Assembly: GCF_001182785.1 (NCBI RefSeq)
Contig: NZ_CP012099.1
Span: 1,982,501 to 2,046,500, forward strand
Source: Bacillus thuringiensis
GTDB lineage: Bacteria > Bacillota > Bacilli > Bacillales > Bacillaceae_G
DNA length: 64,000 bases
Reading direction: 5' to 3'
Below, piece by piece: positions 26,191 through 34,666 of this stretch. Each line of letters opens with the position of its first letter. Within the stretch, counting starts at the first letter, position 1. Position numbers and translations under genes: made by a program. The notes below the pieces were generated by a model. The model did not search any database and was not told the origin of the DNA. It worked only from the letters and a program-made list of their open reading frames with translations.

Positions 26191-26556
26191 ATGAAAATTT
26201 TTGATTTTAGTGAAAAAGTAGGAAAGCACCTATCAGTATTTCAATCTAATTTCATCATGTCGAAAATATTAAACCATCGAGGAAATATACATATCGGTGC
26301 TATGCATTTACACGAGAATGGAATCATCGGTAATCATGAAGCAGTTGTATCTCAACTGCTTCTTATTGTGGAAGGAGCTGGATATGTATGTGGGGTAAAT
26401 AAAGAAAAGATAAAGATAGAGGCGGGACAAGCTGTGTTTTGGGAAAAGGGAGAGCTCCATGAAACAAGTACAGAACACGGATTAACAGCAATTGTTATGG
26501 AAGCGGAGAATCTTGAACAAGCGATAGTAATGCCTATTATTCAAGGGGAGTTGTAA
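26191..26556 (+). CDS. Small cupin-fold protein
   Basis: A 121-residue single-domain cupin. HLHENGIIGNHEA, QLLLIVEGAGYVCG and the later AVFWEKGELHETSTEHG give a cupin with partly conserved metal histidines (HEA and ELHE). Such proteins bind a metal or small ligand, and some are isomerases or sensors. Located inside the acetyltransferase run; a GNAT begins 2 bases after its stop. Function unknown. Confidence 0.72.
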   Translation: MKIFDFSEKVGKHLSVFQSNFIMSKILNHRGNIHIGAMHLHENGIIGNHEAVVSQLLLIVEGAGYVCGVNKEKIKIEAGQAVFWEKGELHETSTEHGLTAIVMEAENLEQAIVMPIIQGEL

Positions 26557-26558
26557 AA

Positions 26559-26987
26559 ATGATAATTAAGGCGAATCAAGAAGATACCAATGAAATATTA
26601 AAATGTGCGGCTCAATCGCTTTTTGAAGGGACGAGAGGCAATTGTCAATTAAGTACCGAGAAAGCGATTGAAATTACAAAGCCGATTGTAGAAAAAGGAG
26701 CATACTATTTAATTATTAAAGAAGAAAATAAAGTAATGGGATGGATATTAATAGGGGAAAATACAGACTATTTTTCTCGTGAAAAACTTGGGTTTATATA
26801 TGAATTGTACGTTTTCACAAAATATCGCGGGAGAGGATTATCGCGAGAACTGATGGAAGCTGGTATTAAGGAATTAAAGGAGAAGTATTCAGAAATTCGG
26901 TTGAATGTATTTGCTGGGAATTTTGCAAAAGAGATGTACGAAGAGTTTGGGTTTGTTGAAAGGCAGGTAATTATGACTTTGAAGTGA
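26559..26987 (+). CDS. GNAT family N-acetyltransferase
   Basis: A 142-residue acetyltransferase. LGFIYELYVFTKYRGRGLSR near residues 76-95 is the acetyl-CoA loop, and RLNVFAGNFAKEMYEEFGFV follows. It lies 2 bases after the cupin and 33 bases before the phosphotransferase gene. Substrate unknown. Confidence 0.84.
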   Translation: MIIKANQEDTNEILKCAAQSLFEGTRGNCQLSTEKAIEITKPIVEKGAYYLIIKEENKVMGWILIGENTDYFSREKLGFIYELYVFTKYRGRGLSRELMEAGIKELKEKYSEIRLNVFAGNFAKEMYEEFGFVERQVIMTLK

Positions 26988-27020
26988 GTATAATAGTCTG
27001 AATGAGGGAAGCGCGAAAGC

Positions 27021-27902
27021 ATGAGAAAAGAAAATGAGTATGTAGCGTATTTACAAAGTGTGTATCCTGAACTACAAATAAAATCGGCACATGTAAATGA
27101 AATTGGCCAAAATAATGATGTTTTAATTATAAATGATAATATAGTATTTCGTTTTCCGAAATATGAAAAAGGTATTCAAAAACTTCGAGTAGAAACAAAG
27201 TTACTGGAGAAAATACGACCATTTATTACGATCCAAATTCCTGATCCAAGTTATCAAAGATTGCAAGATGAAGTGCCAGGAAAAGTATTTGCAGGATATG
27301 AAATGATTGAAGGGGAACCGTTTTGGAAAAATACTTTTACGGGAATAAATGATGAAAAGCAATTACAGAAACTTGCGTGCACATTGGCGGGATTTTTAAA
27401 AGAATTGCATGAAATTCCGTTATCCACATTTGAAGGTATTATGCAAAATGATAGTGCTGATATATATGCAGAAACAAATAGTTTATATAGTCAATTAAAA
27501 GATTATGTTTATCCATACATGAGAGAAGAGGCAAAAAAAGAAGTTTCATTATCTTTTGAAACGTATTTAAATGAAGAGAGCCATTTTAATTTTACATCGA
27601 GTCTTGTTCATGGGGATTTTGGCATGACAAACATCTTATATAGTGCAACAAAAAAGGATATTTCAGGGGTCATAGATTTTGGTGGTGCGAGCATTGGAGA
27701 TCCTGCTTATGATTTTGCAGGTATATTAGCTAGTTATGGAGGAGAGTTTTTACAACTATTTGCAGCACATTATCCTAATTTAGAAGCAGTAAGGGAACGA
27801 ATGTATTTTTACAAAAGTACATTTGCTCTTCAAGAAGCATTATTTGGTGTTCTAAATAATGATAAAAAAGCTTTTGAAGCTGGAATAGAACAGTATGTAT
27901 AA
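27021..27902 (+). CDS. Aminoglycoside phosphotransferase-family kinase
   Basis: A 293-residue APH-fold kinase with intact motifs. LVHGDFGMTNILY near residue 195 has the catalytic Asp and Asn, and GVIDFGGASIGDPAYDFAGI near 216-235 has the DFG-like metal Asp. The N-terminal lobe has DNIVFRFPKYEKG, a nucleotide-binding strand. It could inactivate an aminoglycoside or phosphorylate another small alcohol; chromosomal Bacillus members are often of unknown substrate. It is the last gene of the acetyltransferase run, closed by a terminator. Confidence 0.82.
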   Translation: MRKENEYVAYLQSVYPELQIKSAHVNEIGQNNDVLIINDNIVFRFPKYEKGIQKLRVETKLLEKIRPFITIQIPDPSYQRLQDEVPGKVFAGYEMIEGEPFWKNTFTGINDEKQLQKLACTLAGFLKELHEIPLSTFEGIMQNDSADIYAETNSLYSQLKDYVYPYMREEAKKEVSLSFETYLNEESHFNFTSSLVHGDFGMTNILYSATKKDISGVIDFGGASIGDPAYDFAGILASYGGEFLQLFAAHYPNLEAVRERMYFYKSTFALQEALFGVLNNDKKAFEAGIEQYV

Positions 27903-27927
27903 AAAGCCGATTTCAAATCGGCTTTTT
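27901..27927. terminator. Bidirectional terminator between the phosphotransferase and convergent GNAT
   Basis: AAAAAGCCGAT/ATCGGCTTTTT around a 5-base loop. It is a perfect stem with T-run on either strand and overlaps the stop codon of the phosphotransferase gene. Confidence 0.85.
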
Positions 27928-27928
27928 A

Positions 27929-28714
27929 TTATCGATACATCGTCCACATCCCAATATCTTTAAACCCTAATCGTTTATAAATTCGCCCAGCAGCTGGATT
28001 GTTATAAAACAAACAAAGCGTTCGGCCTTCATTTATAAAGTCTTGAATCATTTTTTGTAATATGAGCGAAGCGTATCCGCTTCCGCGATAATTCGGATGT
28101 GTACATACGCCAACTACCATAGCGGATAATGAATTTTCAGCGGAAGTAGAGGCGGATGCAATAATAGCACCGTCTTTTTCAATATAATATGTGCGTCCTG
28201 TATTTGTTTTGAGAGCTTGTCTTAATATTTTCTCTGATTCATTAGCAACTGGAAATTCAGCAATGTTACCTCGCAATTGCATAATTCGCTCTACATCATC
28301 TAGTGTGGCAAGTTTAATTGTTTCTTGGATAGGCGTGCTAGGTAAGTTGTTGTCATTTAGACATTCGCAAAAATACATTTCATTTTTGGCGCCTAATTGT
28401 AGACTTGGAGAAGTTTCAAACCTTTCTACAATAGTTGACTTGCCAGAGAGTTTAAGCGGTTTATATGCGGAAAGAAGTGCCTCATAATCAAGGGTAACAA
28501 AGTCTTCTTTACTATATGGTATAAATGAATCGTGGAATCGGAGTAGAATTGATTTTAATGTCCCATTCTCTTTAAATACTCCCCATAATTCTTGAAAATC
28601 TGTGTCATAACCGAAAGCTTCAATATCTCCAATAATAAACAAGTTAATGGCTGCTTCTTCTTTTAGGTAAGCGAATACTTGTTCATGATCTTTCTTTGTT
28701 AATTTTCGCATCAT
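27929..28714 (-). CDS. GNAT acetyltransferase with N-terminal extension
   Basis: A 261-residue protein. The C-terminal half is an active-type GNAT (VVGVCTHPNYRGSGYASLIL near 200-219, then LFYNNPAAGRIYKRLGFKDI). The N-terminal half, beginning KLTKKDHEQVFAYLKEEAAI, is a degenerate GNAT or binding domain found in this subfamily. The two adjacent ATGs follow GAGGTC. Convergent with the phosphotransferase gene. Substrate unknown. Confidence 0.82.
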   Translation of the reverse strand: MMRKLTKKDHEQVFAYLKEEAAINLFIIGDIEAFGYDTDFQELWGVFKENGTLKSILLRFHDSFIPYSKEDFVTLDYEALLSAYKPLKLSGKSTIVERFETSPSLQLGAKNEMYFCECLNDNNLPSTPIQETIKLATLDDVERIMQLRGNIAEFPVANESEKILRQALKTNTGRTYYIEKDGAIIASASTSAENSLSAMVVGVCTHPNYRGSGYASLILQKMIQDFINEGRTLCLFYNNPAAGRIYKRLGFKDIGMWTMYR

Positions 28715-28846
28715 AACGAATCGACCTCTTTTTTTATTTTTCTAAATATTACAACTTAAGTTTTTTGAAATCAATATAAAATTTTATGTTTAGTTCACAA
28801 ACTTTCGGAAAAACTAGGAAAGATATGACAAAGGAGGTTATGAACG

Positions 28847-29272
28847 GTGGATCATCCAATTCAAGGGTTAATGAAAGCAGCAATGGAAAATTTAAAAGAA
28901 ATGGTTGATGTAAATACGATTGTTGGAGAGCCTGTTCAAACGGCTGACGGTGGTGTGGTGTTAACGGTTTCTAAAGTAGCGTTCGGTTTTGGAGCAGGAG
29001 GTTCTGATTTCCAAACGAATGATGGACAAAGAGCGAACGGTAACCCTGCATTTGGTGGCGGTAGCGCGGGTGGTGTTTCGATTACACCAGTAGCATTTCT
29101 TGTGGTGAATAAAGATGGAGTAAATATTCTTCATTTACAAAATGCGACACATTTAGCAGAAAAAATGATTGAATTAGCTCCACAAACAATTGATAAAATT
29201 CAATCGATGTTCCAAAAAGAAGAAAAGAAAGAGGGAAATCATCATCCTCAAAACCCTGATGAAATCCTTTAA
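28847..29272 (+). CDS. gerW: GerW (YtfJ) family sporulation protein
   Basis: A 141-residue spore protein. The family signature is clear: HPIQGLMKAAMENLKEMVDV, then TIVGEPVQTADGGVVLTVSK, then AFGFGAGGSDF, a glycine-rich stretch, and GGVSITPVAFLVV. In B. subtilis, YtfJ/GerW is made in the forespore under SigF and is needed for normal germination with L-alanine. The start is GTG with a perfect AAGGAGG 9 bases upstream. Monocistronic with a strong terminator. Confidence 0.9.
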   Translation: MDHPIQGLMKAAMENLKEMVDVNTIVGEPVQTADGGVVLTVSKVAFGFGAGGSDFQTNDGQRANGNPAFGGGSAGGVSITPVAFLVVNKDGVNILHLQNATHLAEKMIELAPQTIDKIQSMFQKEEKKEGNHHPQNPDEIL

Positions 29273-29301
29273 AAACGCCTGCTTATGAGCAGGCGTTTTT
29301 T
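29272..29301 (+). terminator. Terminator after gerW
   Basis: AAAACGCCTGCT/AGCAGGCGTTTT with a 4-base loop followed by T, directly after the stop codon. Confidence 0.88.
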
Positions 29302-29462
29302 CTTGTAATCACTATGTAATAAAACACATGAAATTGTAAATAGTTTTTGAAGTTTTTTCTATGTTTCTAAAATTTTTCATGTTAAAATATGCTATAGAAT
29401 TGAAACATATAAAACGAAGGTGGCTAGGTGCTTTGTCTGGAGGATCTGACCAAGTAAAGAAT

Positions 29463-30209
29463 ATGATATATATTAATGGTAATCGTCGAGGTCATTGTTT
29501 TATTACATCAGGAATTACGTTTAAAGAGTTTGCGAGTAACATCCCTTCACCGCTTCATCAAGTGTTGCTTTTGAAGCATAACTTTGAATGGACGGATTTT
29601 CATTATCATACTTTATTTGAATATGTTGAGGAAGAAAATATACATAAGTTAATTCAAGCAGAGATTGATGAATTTGATGAATTTTGTTGGGTAGATTTTG
29701 ATGATGCAAGCGATTTAGATGAATTAGAGCCGAAGGAAATTGCAGAATTATTATATTTGGCTCACAAAAAAGAACCACTTGCAAGAACATTCTTTCCGTT
29801 ACTGAAAAATAGATTTGTTTATTTTTCACATGATGACGGCTGGTACAACAAAGTGTATTATCGTAGAATTGCTGACTTTGTAGGAATGTTAAGTAAAGTC
29901 ATTCCGTATAAACTCGGTGCTTTCGGTAAGAAACGTTTTTCTTTCTTCCAAAAATCAAAAATTTTCCCAGCAATTTCAAAAGAATTGATCATGGGACTTA
30001 TTCCACTAATGGAAGATGGTCTTTACATTGATCTAGCAGGAAAAATTGAGTCAAGAAGAGGTCTTGAAATTCCGGTATATGTAGTTGGTTCGTATGAAAG
30101 TACGGATGAGGTACTAGATAACATTGATGAATTGAAAGAACAAGCAACAGAAACAGGTTGGCTCATTTTTGATAAGAAAGAACAAGAGTGGCAATGGGTT
30201 GTTGACTAA
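29463..30209 (+). CDS. Conserved protein of unknown function
   Basis: Unrecognised soluble protein of about 248 residues starting MIYINGNRRGHCFITSG. It is acidic in the middle (DEFDEFCWVDFDDASDLDEL) and has a YYRRIADFVGML segment and a C-terminal IPVYVVGSYESTDE. No membrane segment or catalytic motif is visible. The frame is open for 34 codons upstream, but that stretch has promoter-like AT-rich sequence; the chosen ATG has only a weak AAAG site, and a GGAGG lies 19 bases upstream. The start is therefore uncertain. A terminator follows. Confidence 0.65.
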   Translation: MIYINGNRRGHCFITSGITFKEFASNIPSPLHQVLLLKHNFEWTDFHYHTLFEYVEEENIHKLIQAEIDEFDEFCWVDFDDASDLDELEPKEIAELLYLAHKKEPLARTFFPLLKNRFVYFSHDDGWYNKVYYRRIADFVGMLSKVIPYKLGAFGKKRFSFFQKSKIFPAISKELIMGLIPLMEDGLYIDLAGKIESRRGLEIPVYVVGSYESTDEVLDNIDELKEQATETGWLIFDKKEQEWQWVVD

Positions 30210-30240
30210 GAAAACTTGGCGCATGAAGTCAAGTTTTCTT
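30208..30240 (+). terminator. Terminator after the unknown 29.5-kb gene
   Basis: AAGAAAACTTG/CAAGTTTTCTT, a perfect 11-bp stem with an 11-base loop that spans the stop codon. Confidence 0.7.
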
Positions 30241-30260
30241 GTCATTTGAAAGGAGTACAA

Positions 30261-30581
30261 ATGAAGAAATATTATACAATTGTGGGTATTGTAAGTATTA
30301 TTCTCGTGGCAATATTACTTATAACTTGTCCGAAAGAATCAGATTTTAAAGTGTATGTAGAGGATAAGTATGCGTTGAATTGTAATGAGAGTAGTTTTGA
30401 ATGCACGCAAAATGTAGATGGTAAAAAAGAAAAACTACAATTTGAAAGTACAGATGCACGAAATGGTGTATTCTTTATGACTGTAAAGCAAACATTTAAA
30501 ACAGAAGCTGGCGTTTCAAAAGAATATAGCGGAGTAGGAATGTTTGGTACATTTCTTTTTGTTTCAGAGAAGACTTTCTAG
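30261..30581 (+). CDS. Small secreted or membrane-anchored protein (DUF4359-like)
   Basis: A 106-residue protein with one N-terminal hydrophobic segment (about residues 4-22) followed by a small extracytoplasmic domain containing CNESSFECTQNV, RNGVFFMTVKQTF and YSGVGMFGTFLFV. The second half resembles DUF4359 proteins. That call is from pattern memory and is tentative. Two cysteines eight residues apart could form a disulfide. The ATG follows AAAGGAG; the open frame upstream runs through the previous terminator. Confidence 0.6.
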   Translation: MKKYYTIVGIVSIILVAILLITCPKESDFKVYVEDKYALNCNESSFECTQNVDGKKEKLQFESTDARNGVFFMTVKQTFKTEAGVSKEYSGVGMFGTFLFVSEKTF

Positions 30582-30600
30582 TAATAGAAGGTCTTTTTTT
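30570..30600 (+). terminator. Terminator at the end of the DUF4359-like gene
   Basis: AAGACTTTCT pairs with AGAAGGTCTT (one G-T pair) across 6 bases, followed by T7; the stem overlaps the stop codon. Confidence 0.7.
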
Positions 30601-30650
30601 TATGCTTATGTTCATATAGATGAAGTAAGACAAGCATAGGAGGGATAGCG

Positions 30651-30863
30651 ATGAAGAACACATGTATCGTTTGCGGTGGTGAGGAGTTTTTTTCCTCAAC
30701 GTTATATGCACGTACGAAACAAGATTGGGCATATGCACCAAACATGTATCGATTTGAAAAAGTATTTATTGAGCATCGAGATGAAGAAAATTATCCCGTT
30801 TTTCAAGAAATTACAGCGAAACATTGTTGTGGATGCGGTCATATTATGTTGTATCATGAATGA
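30651..30863 (+). CDS. Small zinc-ribbon protein
   Basis: A 70-residue protein with two cysteine knuckles, CIVCGGEEF at residues 5-13 and HCCGCGHIMLYHE at the C-terminus. Together they make a four-cysteine zinc ribbon with a charged insert between them. No enzyme motif is present, so its role, perhaps nucleic-acid or protein binding, is unknown. A strong AGGAGGGATAG ribosome binding site precedes the ATG. A +1 frame also stays open here, but it lacks a ribosome binding site and the cysteine pattern. Confidence 0.72.
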   Translation: MKNTCIVCGGEEFFSSTLYARTKQDWAYAPNMYRFEKVFIEHRDEENYPVFQEITAKHCCGCGHIMLYHE

Positions 30864-30896
30864 ACACACCAAGTATAACTTGGTGTGTTTTTTTAA
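30863..30896 (+). terminator. Terminator after the zinc-ribbon gene
   Basis: AACACACCAAGT/ACTTGGTGTGTT with a 3-base loop, followed by T7. Confidence 0.88.
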
Positions 30897-31231
30897 AACG
30901 CTGACAAAGCAAGCGGATAAAGTAAAGTAAATAAAACAGAAAAACTACCAAAACCAATTGCTGTATATCCAAGTGTTCTTGCTCCGAAATTGACAGCTAA
31001 TAAGCCAACTAAAATTGCTAGGGAGCCGAGCGTAACTGGATAAAAAGCAATGGAGAATAACGAAAGAAATAAAGCGACATAGCCTACCATTGCGCCGGTA
31101 TTTGTACCTTCTATCTCATTTGCAATTTCTTTACGCTTATGTCTAATTGGAATGCCAGCTGGTGATATTTCAGCGGCATACTCTTCGTTTTTTTCACCAC
31201 TTTTAAAATGATGATTTCTCTTTCTTCGCAT
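30893..31231 (-). CDS. Small membrane protein (DUF4190-like)
   Basis: A 112-residue protein: a polar, basic N-terminus (MRRKRNHHFKSGEKNEEY) followed by two to three hydrophobic segments rich in G, L and A (GYVALFLSLFSIAFYPVTLG, TLGYTAIGFGSFSVLFTLLY). The layout resembles DUF4190-type small membrane proteins; function unknown. I start at the ATG 6 bases after GAGAGGG, two codons inside the longest frame. Confidence 0.65.
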   Translation of the reverse strand: MRRKRNHHFKSGEKNEEYAAEISPAGIPIRHKRKEIANEIEGTNTGAMVGYVALFLSLFSIAFYPVTLGSLAILVGLLAVNFGARTLGYTAIGFGSFSVLFTLLYPLALSAF

Positions 31232-31368
31232 GTACATCCCTCTCTTTCAATTGGGTGTATCTATAGTATCTTTCAAAATGAGAAGAGCATGAGTATGAGT
31301 TAAACCCAAGTAAAGCAAAAATTGGAGAATACGCATTCCATCGTTAACATATCCATCTCCTATTGAAG

Positions 31369-31502
31369 ATAAAGTGTGGGTTTTTTACATCACGACTGAT
31401 TATCAGCCAACAACAATTGGATTTTTATGAGCAGTTCTCTCCCATTAACTGGTCCGCATCCATTGAATTTTGAGGTAGGTGTCTTACTGAAAGCGGGATA
31501 AA
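31369..31502. repeat. bcr1-like intergenic repeat element (copy 2, diverged)
   Basis: Read on the minus strand, this region has TTTATCCCGCTTTCAGTAAG, CTCAAAATTCAATG and GGCTGATAATCAG in the same order as copy 1 at 17.9 kb, and is again bounded by TTTAT (plus-strand ATAAA at 31369-31373 and 31498-31502). The core is about 124 bases, shorter than copy 1, mainly because part of the first stem is missing. It fills most of the gap between the small membrane gene and the methyltransferase gene; no gene is visible there. Confidence 0.65.
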
Positions 31503-31565
31503 ACAGGAATTTTGGAAAATGATGTAGAATGAAATGAATGATAATACGTGAAGGTAGGGGAATGT

Positions 31566-32246
31566 ATGACAACATTTAATTGGCATGAATCAGCAGAGAA
31601 GAAATGGGATAGTAGTGCGGAGTTTTGGAATCAAAATAGTCAGGAAATGTGGGACAGCGGGAGTAGGAGTACAATTATTCCGTTTTTTGAACAGTATGTG
31701 AAGAAGGAAGCTCAAGTGCTCGATGTTGGTTGTGGTGATGGATACGGTACATATAAATTAAGTCGAGCGGGCTATAAAGCAGTGGGAGTAGATTTATCGG
31801 AAGTAATGATTCAAAAAGGGAAGGAGCGCGGAGAAGGACCAAATTTATCTTTTATAAAAGGAGATCTTTCTGCATTACCATTTGAAAATGAGCAATTTGA
31901 ATCAATTATGGCAATTAATTCTTTAGAATGGACGGAAGAGCCATTACGAGCGTTAAATGAAATAAAGCGTGTGTTAAAGAAAGATGGATATGCATGTATT
32001 GCAATTTTAGGACCGACAGCAAAGCCACGAGAGAACAGTTATCCTCGCTTGTATGGAAAAGACGTTGTTTGTAATACGATGATGCCTTGGGAATTTGAAC
32101 AGTTAGCGAAAGAACAAGGTTTTAAAGTTATAGATGGCATCGGCGTATATAAGCGCGGAGTAAATGAGAAGATGTTAGGTCAACTACCTACAGAGTTACA
32201 ACAATCGTTAACATTCTTATGGGTATTTATGTTAAAAAACGTATAA
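31566..32246 (+). CDS. SAM-dependent methyltransferase
   Basis: A 226-residue class I methyltransferase (Methyltransf_11 type). VLDVGCGDGYGTYKLSRAGY near residues 49-68 is motif I, AVGVDLSEVM near 70-79 the acidic motif II, and ESIMAINSLEWTEEPLRAL near 113-131 motif IV. The ATG has AGGGGA upstream; the frame extends six codons to a GTG with no ribosome binding site. The formate-THF ligase gene starts less than 100 bases later, so they may be co-transcribed. Substrate unknown. Confidence 0.85.
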   Translation: MTTFNWHESAEKKWDSSAEFWNQNSQEMWDSGSRSTIIPFFEQYVKKEAQVLDVGCGDGYGTYKLSRAGYKAVGVDLSEVMIQKGKERGEGPNLSFIKGDLSALPFENEQFESIMAINSLEWTEEPLRALNEIKRVLKKDGYACIAILGPTAKPRENSYPRLYGKDVVCNTMMPWEFEQLAKEQGFKVIDGIGVYKRGVNEKMLGQLPTELQQSLTFLWVFMLKNV

Positions 32247-32340
32247 AGAAATGAAAGAATTTTTAGGAGGTAAATAAGTGCAGAAAATACAAAAAACTGA
32301 TACAATATCATCAGAACCAATTAAAGGGGGACTAGGGTAT

Positions 32341-34029
32341 ATGACAACTACTACAACAGTAAAATCCGATATTGAAATCGCACAAGAAGCGAGTATGAAG
32401 AAGATTCAAGAAATTGCAGCTGATTTAAATATTTTAGAAGATGAATTAGAGCCATACGGGCATTATAAAGGTAAGTTATCTCTTGATATTTTTAAGCGCT
32501 TACAAGATGAGAAAGACGGTAAAGTTGTTTTAGTAACAGCAATTAACCCAACTCCAGCTGGAGAAGGTAAATCAACAGTAACTGTTGGTTTAGGTCAAGC
32601 TTTTAACAAAATTGGTAAGAAAACAGTAATTGCACTTCGTGAACCATCTCTTGGACCGACGATGGGATTAAAAGGTGGAGCAGCAGGTGGCGGTTTTTCA
32701 CAAGTCGTACCAATGGAAGACATTAACCTTCACTTTACTGGAGATATCCATGCAATCACAACTGCCAATAACGCATTAGCAGCGTTTATTGATAATCATA
32801 TCCAACAAGGAAACACACTTGGAATTGATACGCGTAAAATTGTTTGGAAACGCTGTGTTGACTTAAATGATCGTGCCCTTCGTAACGTAGTAATTGGTCT
32901 TGGTGGACCTGTACAAGGTGTACCACGTGAAGACGGTTTTGACATTACAGTAGCATCTGAAATTATGGCCGTATTCTGCCTTGCAACAGATATTCAAGAC
33001 TTAAAAGCGCGTCTATCTCGCATCGTAGTTGCTTATAACTTTGCAAATCAACCTGTAACGGTTAAAGATTTAGGTGTAGAAGGTGCGTTAACGCTATTAT
33101 TAAAAGACGCATTAAAACCAAACTTAGTACAAACATTAGAAAATACACCAGCTATTATTCATGGCGGACCATTTGCGAATATTGCTCACGGTTGTAACAG
33201 TGTTATCGCTACGACAATGGCAGCAAAATTAGGTGATTATGTTATTACAGAAGCTGGATTCGGTGCTGATTTAGGCGCTGAGAAGTTTTTAGATATTAAA
33301 GCTCGTGCAGCTGGCATTAAACCAGAAGCAGTTGTTATTGTTGCGACGATTCGTGCGCTTAAAATGCATGGCGGCGTAGCAAAAGATCAATTAAAAGAAG
33401 AAAATGTAGATGCATTAGCAAAAGGTATGGAAAACTTACAGAAGCATGTTGAAACAATTCAAAGCTTTGGTGTGCCTTTCGTAATTGCAATTAATAAATT
33501 CATTACAGATACAGATGCAGAAGTTACATACTTACAAGAGTGGTGTAATGAGCGTGGCTATGCAGTATCCTTAACAGAAGTTTGGGAGAAGGGTGGCCAA
33601 GGCGGAGTTGACCTTGCTGAAAAAGTACTAAAAGAAATCGAAAAAGGTGAAAACAACTACGCACCACTTTATGAATTAGAATTACCATTAGAAGAAAAAA
33701 TTCGTACAATTGCTCAAAAAGTGTATGGCGCAAAAGATATTGAATTTGCTCCGAAAGCACGTAAGCAATTAGCTCAATATGAAGGAGAAGGTTGGAGTAA
33801 CCTACCAGTTTGTATGGCGAAAACACAATACTCTCTTTCTGACGATGCAACAAAATTAGGTCGTCCATCTGACTTTATCGTTACAATTCGTGAGTTAAAA
33901 CCATCTATCGGTGCAGGCTTTATCGTTGCGTTAACAGGTACAATGTTAACAATGCCAGGTCTTCCAAAACAACCAGCAGCACTTCAAATGGATGTAAATG
34001 AAGATGGAAAAGCAGTAGGTTTATTCTAA
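32341..34029 (+). CDS. fhs: Formate--tetrahydrofolate ligase
   Basis: Makes 10-formyl-tetrahydrofolate from formate, THF and ATP for purine and formyl-methionine synthesis. The whole 562-residue length matches the family, with the P-loop-like TPAGEGKST near residue 71, [19 protein letters not shown] near 101 and the C-terminal [15 protein letters not shown] use the ATG giving MTTTTTVK, which matches known Bacillus Fhs. An in-frame GTG 21 codons upstream has a much stronger AGGAGG site, so a longer form is possible. Confidence 0.93.
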   Translation: MTTTTTVKSDIEIAQEASMKKIQEIAADLNILEDELEPYGHYKGKLSLDIFKRLQDEKDGKVVLVTAINPTPAGEGKSTVTVGLGQAFNKIGKKTVIALREPSLGPTMGLKGGAAGGGFSQVVPMEDINLHFTGDIHAITTANNALAAFIDNHIQQGNTLGIDTRKIVWKRCVDLNDRALRNVVIGLGGPVQGVPREDGFDITVASEIMAVFCLATDIQDLKARLSRIVVAYNFANQPVTVKDLGVEGALTLLLKDALKPNLVQTLENTPAIIHGGPFANIAHGCNSVIATTMAAKLGDYVITEAGFGADLGAEKFLDIKARAAGIKPEAVVIVATIRALKMHGGVAKDQLKEENVDALAKGMENLQKHVETIQSFGVPFVIAINKFITDTDAEVTYLQEWCNERGYAVSLTEVWEKGGQGGVDLAEKVLKEIEKGENNYAPLYELELPLEEKIRTIAQKVYGAKDIEFAPKARKQLAQYEGEGWSNLPVCMAKTQYSLSDDATKLGRPSDFIVTIRELKPSIGAGFIVALTGTMLTMPGLPKQPAALQMDVNEDGKAVGLF

Positions 34030-34077
34030 AAGGTTGTAATTCATCTCGTTTATCTGTAAACTATATATACATCAAGT

Positions 34078-34109
34078 GGCGCCTTTCCATCGAAAGGCGC
34101 CTGTTTTTT
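34078..34109 (+). terminator. Terminator after fhs
   Basis: GGCGCCTTTC/GAAAGGCGCC with a 4-base loop followed by T6. The downstream ribosome binding site GGAGG begins immediately after the T-run. Confidence 0.88.
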
Positions 34110-34119
34110 GGAGGAAATT

Positions 34120-34647
34120 ATGTTTGATCCAACTGCTTTTGACAATTTAAAAGTAATCGTAGAAGGTGCTGTGTATGATTTTGATCTACATGGAGATATT
34201 CTTGTAACAGATCGAAAAGATATGATGGACCTTGCCTCATTAAGTCGTATATATCATATCTCATTTCAATTAACAGAACCGTTCGAACCATTAGTAGAAG
34301 CAACATTTTCATTATCTGTGGATGCAAAGAACTTGTCTGGTGAAATACTAGAAGTGCCTCAGTTTACACCAGGTTGTGAAATGAAGCTAGCATTTTCATT
34401 CCCGTTAGAACAACCAGAAGTAGGATGCGAAGAAATTGAAACTTTAATGCGTTCTATATGGGGAAAAGAAAGAATGATTATGCAGAAAGTTTCATACGAA
34501 TATAATAAGCAAGCGATTTCATATCATAATAAGGTAGAGGTTCTATTTCAAAAAGCGATTACAGAAGACCATGTTGATGATTTAATAGCTGTTATTTCAC
34601 ACATGATAGAAACGGTGCGAACAATACAGCATTTTCTTCAAAAATAG
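34120..34647 (+). CDS. Conserved protein of unknown function
   Basis: Unrecognised soluble acidic protein of 175 residues (MFDPTAFDNLKVIVEGAVYD), predicted mixed alpha/beta in the first two thirds and helical at the end (EDHVDDLIAVISHMIETVRT). No catalytic motif is visible. The ATG follows GGAGG by 5 bases, placed just after the fhs terminator. The DEAD-box helicase gene starts 19 bases after its stop, so the two are probably co-transcribed and might act together in RNA metabolism. Confidence 0.7.
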   Translation: MFDPTAFDNLKVIVEGAVYDFDLHGDILVTDRKDMMDLASLSRIYHISFQLTEPFEPLVEATFSLSVDAKNLSGEILEVPQFTPGCEMKLAFSFPLEQPEVGCEEIETLMRSIWGKERMIMQKVSYEYNKQAISYHNKVEVLFQKAITEDHVDDLIAVISHMIETVRTIQHFLQK

Positions 34648-34666
34648 AGATAAAGGAGAAAAACAA

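Noticed and set aside
30676..30930. Alternative frame overlapping the zinc-ribbon gene
   Set aside because: The +1 frame lacks a ribosome binding site and the cysteine pattern that supports the annotated frame.
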